NCBI GenBank assembly: GCA_030949405.1
Contig: JAUZSN010000002.1
Span: 868,001 to 932,000, forward strand
From: Methylococcales bacterium
Lineage (GTDB): Bacteria; Pseudomonadota; Gammaproteobacteria; Methylococcales; Methylomonadaceae
Length of the DNA: 64,000 bases
Reading direction: 5' to 3'
In this document: in pieces, positions 50,239 to 58,174 of the stretch
How positions within the stretch are numbered: position 1 is the first letter of the stretch
Layout: each line of letters begins with the position of its first letter
Translations under genes and position numbers: made by a program
Notes under the pieces: model-generated
Seen by the model: only the letters and a program-made list of their open reading frames with translations
Told to the model about the DNA's origin: nothing
Database searches by the model: none

Positions 50239-50757
50239 ATGAAAATAAAAGAAATTTTACCAAGAATTTATGATGATAGACAGTTAAGAGCTTTAACAGG
50301 ATTAAAAACAGAACATTTTATTTTACTATTATCTCTATTTGAAAAGAGCCTTATTGAAGATCAAAAAGAAAAACATGAAAATAAAGAAAGAAAATACGGT
50401 AGTGGTTTAGATAGCACATTAAAAACACCCGCAGACAAATTATTATTTATATTAAATTATATGAAGTGCTATTCTACTTTCGATCACTTAGGGTTTTCTT
50501 TTAATATGAATAAATCATGCGCCCATACTCATGTATACAAATTATTTCCAATTTTAATAAAGACGTTAGATATATTTAATGTTTTACCTGCAACAAGTTT
50601 TTCAACCCCTGAAGAAATGCAGCAGGCTTTTGGCGGAGTTCAAACATTGATAATAGATGCTACAGAGCGTGCTGTACAACGCCCTAGTGACTATGAAGAA
50701 CAAAATGAATTTTACAGTGGTAAAAAAAACAGCATACAATTAAAAATACCACTATAG
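50239..50757 (+). CDS. ISL2-type transposase, upstream frame with programmed -1 slip site
   Basis: Representative of the 172-codon frame also found intact at 10599-11117, 34201-34719, 42972-43490 and 49251-49769 (all reverse). N-terminal helix-turn-helix-like region (MKIKEILPRIYDDRQLRALTGLK; SFNMNKSCAHTHVYKLFP), then the first DDE Asp in LIIDATERAVQRPSDYEE. The frame ends just after GGT AAA AAA AAC. That contains A AAA AAC, a classical -1 slippery heptamer. Slipping yields GKKKQHTIKN and joins the downstream frame for a product of about 310 residues. The A8 run is kept in six of seven copies. Confidence 0.85.
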   Translation: MKIKEILPRIYDDRQLRALTGLKTEHFILLLSLFEKSLIEDQKEKHENKERKYGSGLDSTLKTPADKLLFILNYMKCYSTFDHLGFSFNMNKSCAHTHVYKLFPILIKTLDIFNVLPATSFSTPEEMQQAFGGVQTLIIDATERAVQRPSDYEEQNEFYSGKKNSIQLKIPL

Positions 50758-50822
50758 CTTCTTTAGGTCATTTAATTTTATATATTGGGGTTAGTTTTCC
50801 AGGTAAAAATCATGATTATGGA

Positions 50823-51155
50823 ATGTTTAAAAAAGAATTTAATCCAGAATTAAATTGGTTTAGTAATTTTAATATATTTATTGATTTAGGTTATTTGGGG
50901 TTTAATAATGAATATAAAACTAATTCGGTAAATATTCCTCATAAAAAACCAAATAAATCTAAGCATAATCCAAACCCAACATTAACAGAAAATAAAAAAA
51001 AAGAAAACAAAGATATGAGTCGTGAAAGAGTCATTGTTGAGCATGTAATCGGTGGAATGAAAAGATATAGATGCCTAGTTGACAAGTTTAGAAATAAAAA
51101 AAGAAGGTGTAAAAGATTTATTTTCTTTTTTAGCGGCTATCCTATGGAATTTTAA
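50823..51155 (+). pseudogene. ISL2-type transposase, downstream frame of copy 7
   Basis: MFKKEFNPELNWFSNFNIFIDLGYLGF (second DDE Asp) to SRERVIVEHVIGGMKRYRCLVDKF (catalytic Glu with its R-x-x-x-E-x-x-x-x-x-x-K context). The C-terminal 20 residues are shifted. The ATG is internal to the fusion protein; independent translation is unlikely. Confidence 0.75.
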
Positions 51156-51294
51156 CATGATATATTAACTTCTTCTTAAAGAACAAGTCTATTAAAATTA
51201 TTTGTTAAATAAATGAATTTTATAGCGATCAATTTTAAACTGGGGTGGGGTAACCTACCATAAATAATTGGAAAATAGACCCTGTTTTGCATCT

Positions 51295-51394
51295 GGCTAC
51301 CCACTTAAGACGGGAGATTATGGAGCGAGGCTTAACCGTTCATACTTCGATAAGCTCAGCTAACCTCAACTTGTCTCGTCTTAAGTTGGTAGCC
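51295..51394. mobile_element. MITE of the GGCTACC family upstream of pheS
   Basis: 100 bp, ends GGCTACCCACTTAAG and inverse CTTAAGTTGGTAGCC. Flanks TTGCATCT and TTGCATTT, an 8-bp duplication with one change. The interior is unlike that of the other copies. Confidence 0.88.
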
Positions 51395-51633
51395 TTGCAT
51401 TTCGAGACTTAGCATTATTCTAAAATAGAAACCGTGGTGACCTCTCTAACCTTCATTTTTTGACGTTTACTTACTCTAAAGTGTAAAGATCACCTTTTAA
51501 TCGCATTAATACCTTGATTTTAAATAAAAATAAAAAGGGGTCGTGTATTAATGAGTGTTTTATCTAGCAAACGAATACCGTATAATAGTGGGCTAAGATA
51601 GATTTTATTTTTTATTAACGATAACCAAACTAA

Positions 51634-52656
<1,023 letters not shown>

Positions 52657-52675
52657 TTTTTGGATTGCAAAATAA

Positions 52676-53281
52676 ATGAGTTACGAAAGTTTTACCATTG
52701 AAGCGATTGAAAAAGATTTTGCGGTGACTATTCAAAGCCAAAAAGATTTATTTTCTGAAATTTCATCCATAGAACCATCGGAGAGATTAACTTCACTGCT
52801 TGAAGATTTGACTCCTTTAGCCAGTGCGATTGGTACGGAAAAAGCCCGTTCTGAATTTATTATTGCGCCGATTTTAGCAGAGATAAAAAAACGATTAGGG
52901 AATCAAGTCAGTTTATTTTCAGGCACGCGTTTTGATGTCGATAAAGAAAAAGGCTTAAATGGTTTTTGTGATTTTATGTTTTCTCTTTCCAGTAATCAGT
53001 TATCTTTATCTGCCCCTGTAATCGCAGTGGTAGAAGCAAAAAATGATAATATTAATTCAGGCTTTGGACAATGTATGGCGGAAATGGTTGCCGCACAGCT
53101 TTATAATCAGCAGCAACAAAAACCTTTAAAAGTGGTTTATGGTTGTGTGACCACAGGAAGTATTTGGCGTTTTATGCAATTAGTTGACGATGTTATTTAT
53201 GTTGATACTCAAGAATATTATTTAGATTCTGTGTCTAAAATTTTGGGTATTTTTATTGCAGATTTACAGATACAAAATTAA
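52676..53281 (+). CDS. PD-(D/E)XK-like protein, paralogue 1
   Basis: 201 residues. Pattern shared with two neighbours: AIGTEKARSEFIIAPILAEIK, VSLFSGTRFDVDKEKGLNGFCDFMFS, VIAVVEAKNDNINSGFGQCMAEMVAAQLYN and VYGCVTTGSIWRFMQL. The CDF...VEAKND spacing is that of a PD-(D/E)XK nuclease core. Function undetermined. It starts 19 bases after pheS and ends one base before paralogue 2. Confidence 0.7.
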   Translation: MSYESFTIEAIEKDFAVTIQSQKDLFSEISSIEPSERLTSLLEDLTPLASAIGTEKARSEFIIAPILAEIKKRLGNQVSLFSGTRFDVDKEKGLNGFCDFMFSLSSNQLSLSAPVIAVVEAKNDNINSGFGQCMAEMVAAQLYNQQQQKPLKVVYGCVTTGSIWRFMQLVDDVIYVDTQEYYLDSVSKILGIFIADLQIQN

Positions 53282-53282
53282 G

Positions 53283-53879
53283 ATGGCTTATAGCGATTTT
53301 ACTCTCAAAACAGTTTTACAAACCTTTGATTTAAAGCATATTGAACAACAAAATTTGTTTGTTTCAGAATCACCTGTTGAAGCAAGTATTTTTTTAAAAG
53401 AAGCGTTGGCAGAAAATATACCATTAGCCTTGGCAATTGGAACTGAAAAAGCCCGTTCTGAATTAATTATTGTGAATGTATTAATTGAAATTCGTAAAAA
53501 ATTAAAGCATCAAATCAGTTTATTTTCAGGCGTTAAGTTTGATGTTGATGCGGAGCGAAATTTAACAGGCTTTTGTGATTTTATGATTAGTGCATCGCCT
53601 GAACAGTTATTTATTGATTCACCTGTTATTGCATTAGTTGAAGCTAAAAATGAGAATATCATGGCTGGCTTAGGTCAATGTATTGCTGAAATGGTGGCGG
53701 CACAGCAATTCAATTTACAAGAAAGTAATGTTACCCCTGTTATTTATGGCATTGTAACCTCGGGAACGGTTTGGAAATTTCTTAAGCTAGAACAAAGCCA
53801 AGTGTTTATTGATCTTGAAGAGTATTATATTAAAGATATTAATATTATTTTGGAGATTATTTTATCTATGCTTGAATAA
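53283..53879 (+). CDS. PD-(D/E)XK-like protein, paralogue 2
   Basis: 198 residues from ATG 53283. Same motif order as paralogue 1 (IGTEKARSELIIVNVLIEIR, SLFSGVKFDVDAERNLTGFCDF, ALVEAKNENIMAGLGQCIAEMVAAQQFN). Clearly a tandem duplicate that has diverged well beyond recent copying. No other domain. Confidence 0.7.
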   Translation: MAYSDFTLKTVLQTFDLKHIEQQNLFVSESPVEASIFLKEALAENIPLALAIGTEKARSELIIVNVLIEIRKKLKHQISLFSGVKFDVDAERNLTGFCDFMISASPEQLFIDSPVIALVEAKNENIMAGLGQCIAEMVAAQQFNLQESNVTPVIYGIVTSGTVWKFLKLEQSQVFIDLEEYYIKDINIILEIILSMLE

Positions 53880-53978
53880 AATGGAGTTCTTGAACTTAAA
53901 AAATTAAATTCATCAGGTGTATTAATGATACAAACGAGAAAATTTTTCAATTCACTAATATAATTAGGAGATAAAATT

Positions 53979-54236
53979 ATGTCTGCTTTAATGTCCTCTG
54001 TTTTAAATAGTAATAATATTCAAGCCATTAATATTCCTAATGTTTTTAAATTAAATACCACGGAAGTTGAAATTAGTCGCACTGAAAATGGCGACCTCTT
54101 GATTCACCCTGTTTTTAATAAACGTGGTGATGCTTTATTATCGGTTTTGACAAGCTTTGATGATGAAATATTTATTAATGAATTGGAAAAAAATCAGCAA
54201 GAATCGTTACTTATGCAAGATAGAGTCAATTTATGA
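53979..54236 (+). CDS. vapB: VapB-like antitoxin
   Basis: 85 residues. IQAINIPNVFKLNTTEVEISRTENGDLLIHP is the swapped-hairpin AbrB/MazE-like DNA-binding region of VapB-type antitoxins, with an acidic C-terminal tail for toxin binding. TTAGGAG precedes the ATG. It overlaps vapC by four bases (ATGA). Confidence 0.82.
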   Translation: MSALMSSVLNSNNIQAINIPNVFKLNTTEVEISRTENGDLLIHPVFNKRGDALLSVLTSFDDEIFINELEKNQQESLLMQDRVNL

Positions 54237-54640
54237 TTTATATGTTGGATACTAATATCCTTATTTATCTACTTAAAAATAAACCACCTGAAGTGGCGCA
54301 ACGTGTTAATGAATTGGATGCAGGTGCGGAGTTGTGTATGTCTTTTGTGACTTATGCCGAATTGCTAAAAGGAGCAGAACGTAGCACTCGCAAAGAACGA
54401 GTATTAAAACAAATTGAGCAGTTAATTCGTATTATTCCCGTTAAATTTGATTTAAAGGCTGATATTTGTCATTACTACGCGATTCATTTTACAAAATTAA
54501 AATTAGCAGGAACGCCGATTGGTGGAAATGATTTATGGATTGCCTGTCATGCATTGGCTTGTCAGGCTGTTTTGGTGACTAATAATGTTCGTGAATTTAA
54601 AAGAGTTTCTGGTTTAAAAATTGAGAATTGGGTTGATTAA
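54233..54640 (+). CDS. vapC: VapC-like PIN-domain toxin
   Basis: 135 residues. Acidic PIN residues are in place: MLDTNILIYLL (Asp), VTYAELLKGAE (Glu) and GGNDLWIACHAL (Asp), with TNNVREFKRVSGL at the end. VapC ribonucleases cut initiator tRNA or rRNA when freed from VapB. Appears intact with its antitoxin. Confidence 0.92.
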   Translation: MIYMLDTNILIYLLKNKPPEVAQRVNELDAGAELCMSFVTYAELLKGAERSTRKERVLKQIEQLIRIIPVKFDLKADICHYYAIHFTKLKLAGTPIGGNDLWIACHALACQAVLVTNNVREFKRVSGLKIENWVD

Positions 54641-54735
54641 ATAAAAGTAAATTTTTAAAGAGGTAGATTATGCAAGTTACATTAAATACACATTATGAAG
54701 CGGTGCTTAAAAACAAGCTTGCGAGTGGACTTTAT

Positions 54736-54950
54736 GAGACATATATGGTTCGTCCCGTATTGCAAGTAAAGTTTTTTCGTGACATAAAAAAATAGTGCAG
54801 CCATATATCCGGCTTTTAAATGAGGCGCTGAAAGCCCTCTAGCCCTGATGGAATCCGCGCATTTTCTCCTCATCAGCTAAACGACCTCGAAGGTCTCCGT
54901 CCGCTACAGGTTGCTGGAAATGCAGGTGTTACCTTTTATGCCATCACTTA
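54736..54950. other. Unassigned 215-bp insertion between ParD and IS110 copy B
   Basis: More G/C-rich than the neighbours, with the words GAGGCGCTGAAAGCCCTC and GACCTCGAAGGTCTCC that can fold into short hairpins. No protein match recognised. It may be the edge of another, lost element. Confidence 0.35.
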
Positions 54951-56175
54951 AACTTTATCTACGCAATTCGTTGTAAACTGATCGTTTGTTCTGTTGCTCG
55001 TCTTTAAAAAGTGGATTCGATTTTTCCTAACTAAAATCCTAAGTACTCTTGATGCAGTAATCTTCTTGCTTGCTCAATACCGCCCATGCGATACGCGCGT
55101 TTTTGTTGGCGATGGCAACTGTGGAAATATTTTCGCCGCGTCGTTCCTTTAAACTGACAATCCATTTATTACGCTTGTCTTCGTATTTATGCGCTACCCG
55201 TAACATCGAGCGTCCACCGTGAATCAGCAAGGTGCGCAGATAAGTGTCGCCGCGTTTGCTAATCCCTAATAATGTCGGCTTGCCGCCTGTGGAATGTTGC
55301 CTCGGCACCAGCCCTAGCCATGCCGCGAGTTCGCGTCCATTTTTAAACACATTGATGTCGCCAATCGCAGCGATTAAAGCCGTGGCAGTTAACAGTCCGA
55401 CACCGGGAATAGTGAGTAATCGTTGGCAGTTTTCATTCTGAGCGCAGACCTGTTTTAACTTGATTTCGATCGAATCAATCCGCTCATTGAGGTGCTTCAT
55501 TTCATCGTAAAGCTCTTGCAATAATTCTCGAAATATCGGTGAAAGTTGGTTTTCTGCATCCTCTAGCAACTCAGGAATAATCTTACTGACCGAGTGAATG
55601 CCTTGCGCAATGATGATGCCATATTCCATCAGCAAGCCGCGAATTTGATTCGCTTGCGCAGTGCGTCGCCCAATCAACTGGCTACGAATGCGATGCATAC
55701 ATTGAATATCCTGCTGCTCAACACTTTTACTGGGGACAAAGCGCATCGACTTCCGTTGCACAGCTTCGCAAATTCCTTCCGCATCCAAGGCATCGCTTTT
55801 GTTTGATTTCACATACGGCTTCACAAATTGTGGAGCCATAATTTTGACCGTATGCCCAAATTGAGAGAAAATGCGCTTCCAATAATTCGCGCCGCCGCAG
55901 GCTTCAATGCCAATTAAACACGGCGGCAGATTAGCGATAAAGGCACTCAGCTTGTTGCGTGTGAGTTTCTTTTTCAGACACACGTTATCGTCTTCATCCA
56001 CGCCATGTAGCTGAAAACTATTCTTCGCCAAATCAATCCCTAAGACGGCGATATTTTTGTTTGAATTAACTTTGCTCATGACTATGACCTCACACTTGTG
56101 CTGAAAATGAATAACGGTTATTATCATCCCTTTTAGGGCGGTTGTAAAAGTGGGACGAACCATTCCATTAGCTAA
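54951..56175 (-). mobile_element. IS110-family element, copy B
   Basis: Same ~1.22 kb unit as copy A, opposite orientation. Comparing the two copies fixes the outer limits to a few bases. No target duplication is evident, as expected for this family. Confidence 0.85.
55039..56079 (-). CDS. IS110-family transposase, copy B
   Basis: 346 residues from ATG 56079 (MSKVNSNKNIAVLGIDLAKNS). The same DEDD and Tnp20 motifs as copy A, intact. Confidence 0.95.
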   Translation of the reverse strand: MSKVNSNKNIAVLGIDLAKNSFQLHGVDEDDNVCLKKKLTRNKLSAFIANLPPCLIGIEACGGANYWKRIFSQFGHTVKIMAPQFVKPYVKSNKSDALDAEGICEAVQRKSMRFVPSKSVEQQDIQCMHRIRSQLIGRRTAQANQIRGLLMEYGIIIAQGIHSVSKIIPELLEDAENQLSPIFRELLQELYDEMKHLNERIDSIEIKLKQVCAQNENCQRLLTIPGVGLLTATALIAAIGDINVFKNGRELAAWLGLVPRQHSTGGKPTLLGISKRGDTYLRTLLIHGGRSMLRVAHKYEDKRNKWIVSLKERRGENISTVAIANKNARIAWAVLSKQEDYCIKST

Positions 56176-56353
56176 TGACATTATTCAAGAAGCCTTATCT
56201 TTATTAGAGGAACGCGACCAACTTTATAAGTTGCAACTTAAAAGAAATTCAACAAGGTATAGATAGTGGTAAGGCGACACCTTTGGATATTGAGGCTATA
56301 AAATTTAAAATGAGTGACTAATTTGTACATTTTATTTAGCTGGGTGATTGAAA

Positions 56354-56785
56354 ATGAATATGATTTACGAAACAGACTTTTATGGTTGGACACAACAACA
56401 AGCGGCGTTACTTAAAGACGGTCGATTGAATTTGCTTGATTTGACTAATATTATTGAGGAAATTGAGAGCATGGGGCGGTCGGAAAAGCGCGAGCTACAA
56501 AGTCGATTAACAATATTATTACTGCATTTATTGAAATGGAAATTCCAACCCTCAAAAAAAAGTAGAAGTTGGAGATTAAGTATTGATGAGCAACGGATTC
56601 AGTTTTTAGATGTGTTAAAAGAAAACCCCAGCTTAAAACCACGCTTAAATGATATTTTAGAAGATGCTTATCGTTTAGCTATTGTTAAAGCCGCTAAAGA
56701 AACAAAACTGAGTAAAAAAGACTTTCCAAGTATTTGCCCTTGGAACTGGGAAGAAATTATGGATTCTGAGTTTTATCCTAATTAG
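56354..56785 (+). CDS. DUF29 family protein
   Basis: 143 residues from ATG 56354 (MNMIYETDFYGWTQQQAALLKDGRL). ETDFYGWTQQQAALL, IEEIESMGRSEKRELQSRLTILLLHLLKW and WRLSIDEQRIQFLDVLKENPSLK are the DUF29 signature, ending SICPWNWEEIM. DUF29 proteins are common, multicopy and of unknown role in cyanobacteria and some gammaproteobacteria. Confidence 0.9.
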   Translation: MNMIYETDFYGWTQQQAALLKDGRLNLLDLTNIIEEIESMGRSEKRELQSRLTILLLHLLKWKFQPSKKSRSWRLSIDEQRIQFLDVLKENPSLKPRLNDILEDAYRLAIVKAAKETKLSKKDFPSICPWNWEEIMDSEFYPN

Positions 56786-56921
56786 GGTTTTAAGGTAACT
56801 CACAAAAATAACTAACTAGAATCAGTTTTAAGTGGATGTAATGCGTAGGTCTGCAAATTTTTCTGCAAGCGATTTAGAACCAATTAAATAAAATTTTACA
56901 TAATTTCTTCGAGGTTTTGAA

Positions 56922-57176
56922 ATGACAACTAATGTTTTAATACAAACTCAAATTGATGATACGGTAAAAAAAGAAGCGGCTACTGTGCTGGCAACAATGG
57001 GACTAACTATTCCCGATGCTATTCGCCTCATGTTGATTAAAGTCGCTCGTGAGCATAAACTCCCTTTTGACCCCCTGCTTCCTAATGCAGAAACCATTGC
57101 CGCAATGGAAGAGGCACGAATAGGTCAATTGCAATCTGCTCAAACTATAGAGCAATTTATGCAGGTAATTCAATAG
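56922..57176 (+). CDS. dinJ: RelB/DinJ-type antitoxin
   Basis: 84 residues. VLIQTQIDDTVKKEAATVLATMGLTIPDAIRLMLIKVAREHKLPFD is the RelB/DinJ ribbon-helix-helix signature. An upstream ribosome site GAGG is present. The toxin gene begins three bases after its stop. Confidence 0.9.
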   Translation: MTTNVLIQTQIDDTVKKEAATVLATMGLTIPDAIRLMLIKVAREHKLPFDPLLPNAETIAAMEEARIGQLQSAQTIEQFMQVIQ

Positions 57177-57179
57177 TCC

Positions 57180-57443
57180 ATGAGAAAAATAGAGTGGACA
57201 ACAGCCTTTAAACGGGATTTTAAAAAAATAGGCACGTTTGAATCAAATTTTATCGAAGCTTTATGGAAACTAGCCAATGATGAGTCCTTGCCAGAAAATT
57301 TTTGTGATCATTCTTTAACAGGTGAATGGAAAGATTTTCGAGACTGTCATATTCAACCTGATTTGATTTTAATCTATCGAAAACAAAATATAGACTGTCT
57401 CCAACTAGTAAGGCTAGGTTCTCACTCCAAATTAGGTCTTTAA
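57180..57443 (+). CDS. yafQ: YafQ-type toxin (RelE superfamily)
   Basis: 87 residues. TTAFKRDFKKIG, FCDHSLTGEWKDFRDCHIQPDLILIYRK (family motif H-x-L-x-G-x-W-x-x-x-R-x-x-H-I-x-P-D-x-x-L-I-Y) and LVRLGSHSKLGL with the catalytic-type C-terminal His. Ribosome-dependent mRNA endonuclease in the YafQ family. Intact, with its antitoxin. Confidence 0.92.
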   Translation: MRKIEWTTAFKRDFKKIGTFESNFIEALWKLANDESLPENFCDHSLTGEWKDFRDCHIQPDLILIYRKQNIDCLQLVRLGSHSKLGL

Positions 57444-57485
57444 ATATTAAGAAATACACACAAACTATAAGTCTAATCAAAAAAT

Positions 57486-58079
57486 ATGGCATACAATAAA
57501 TTCACCGTACAAAAGGTCATAAAAACTTTTAATTTAGACTTAATTGACAATGAAGTTTTATTTAAAGATGTTAAACACATTGAACCTAGTCCATTTTTAA
57601 TTGAATTAATGGAAAAGTATTTGCCATTAGCTCACGCGATTGGCACAGAAAAAGCACGCTCTGAGTTTATTATCGCGCCTTTATTGGCTGAATTAACTGA
57701 AATAACCAATCATTCTATTAGTTTGTTTTCGGGGATTAATTTTACAGTCGATAAACAACATGGCTTATCAGGACGTTGTGATTTTTTAATTAGTGCATCA
57801 CCGATTCAATACAGTTTAACCGCGCCTGTTTTAGCCCTTGTCGAAGCAAAAAATGATAATATTAATAGTGGCTTAGGGCAATGTATGGCAGAAATGGTTG
57901 CCGCACAAATTTTTAACCAACAAGAAAATGTTGAACGGACTATTTATGGAATCGTTTCTACGGGTAGTATTTGGCATTTCTTAAAGTTAGAAAAAAATAA
58001 AATTTATATTGATAAAAAAACTTATTTTATTGACTCAATCGACTTATTACTCGGTGTACTATCTAAAACGGTCTCTTAA
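57486..58079 (+). CDS. PD-(D/E)XK-like protein, paralogue 3
   Basis: 197 residues, same family as the two genes after pheS: IGTEKARSEFIIAPLLAELT, ISLFSGINFTVDKQHGLSGRCDFLIS and LALVEAKNDNINSGLGQCMAEMVAAQIFN. It is nearer to paralogue 1 at the core. It sits just before pheT, so the family brackets the inserted block on both sides. Confidence 0.7.
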   Translation: MAYNKFTVQKVIKTFNLDLIDNEVLFKDVKHIEPSPFLIELMEKYLPLAHAIGTEKARSEFIIAPLLAELTEITNHSISLFSGINFTVDKQHGLSGRCDFLISASPIQYSLTAPVLALVEAKNDNINSGLGQCMAEMVAAQIFNQQENVERTIYGIVSTGSIWHFLKLEKNKIYIDKKTYFIDSIDLLLGVLSKTVS

Positions 58080-58174
58080 ATAAACGTTAAAATCATAAAA
58101 AAAGAATACTAATCCGCACAGATAAAGATGCGTGTAACTAAAACCTTAACAAAAACCTTTTTTAAAATTAAATT

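Larger units (their letters stand above)
50071..51190 (+). mobile_element. ISL2-group IS5-family element, copy 7
   Basis: 1120 bp, flanks ATT and ATT. Upstream frame 50239-50757 intact with A8. The downstream frame 50823-51155 has an extra A near 51100 that replaces the C-terminus after the catalytic Glu (FRNKKRRCKRF), so probably inactive. Confidence 0.95.
48295..51212 (+). pseudogene. Membrane-anchored ankyrin-repeat protein, broken into four pieces
   Basis: The pieces are 48295-48661 (N-terminal helix INPIYIAVLICTLLFVAFL, then PVLMWAAMSVSDIAIIKALVERGADV), 48773-48817 (KVNNNETALIIAAQ), 49938-50070 inverted (NENEGIIEELIHLGANINDKNKQGKTALDLAI), and 51194-51212 (end KLFVK). After removing a MITE with GATTAATA duplications and both ISs, and turning the third piece round, the frame is open for exactly 186 residues. 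The result has one membrane anchor and about three ankyrin repeats. Function unknown; not expressible as it stands. Confidence 0.92.
54670..56320 (+). pseudogene. ParD-like antitoxin, disrupted by IS110 copy B
   Basis: The left piece is MQVTLNTHYEAVLKNKLASGLY (54670-54735). The right piece is ANDIIQEALSLLEERDQLYKLQL (from about 56171), then an A inserted in a run, then, in the shifted frame, KEIQQGIDSGKATPLDIEAIKFKMSD. Together these make a full ribbon-helix-helix ParD. The toxin parE is not present. Between the pieces lie about 215 bases of unassigned DNA and the IS110 element. Confidence 0.8.

Noticed and set aside
54682-54873. Reverse-strand 63-codon frame after vapC
   Set aside because: Crosses the ParD remnant antisense and unassigned DNA; no motif or ribosome site.
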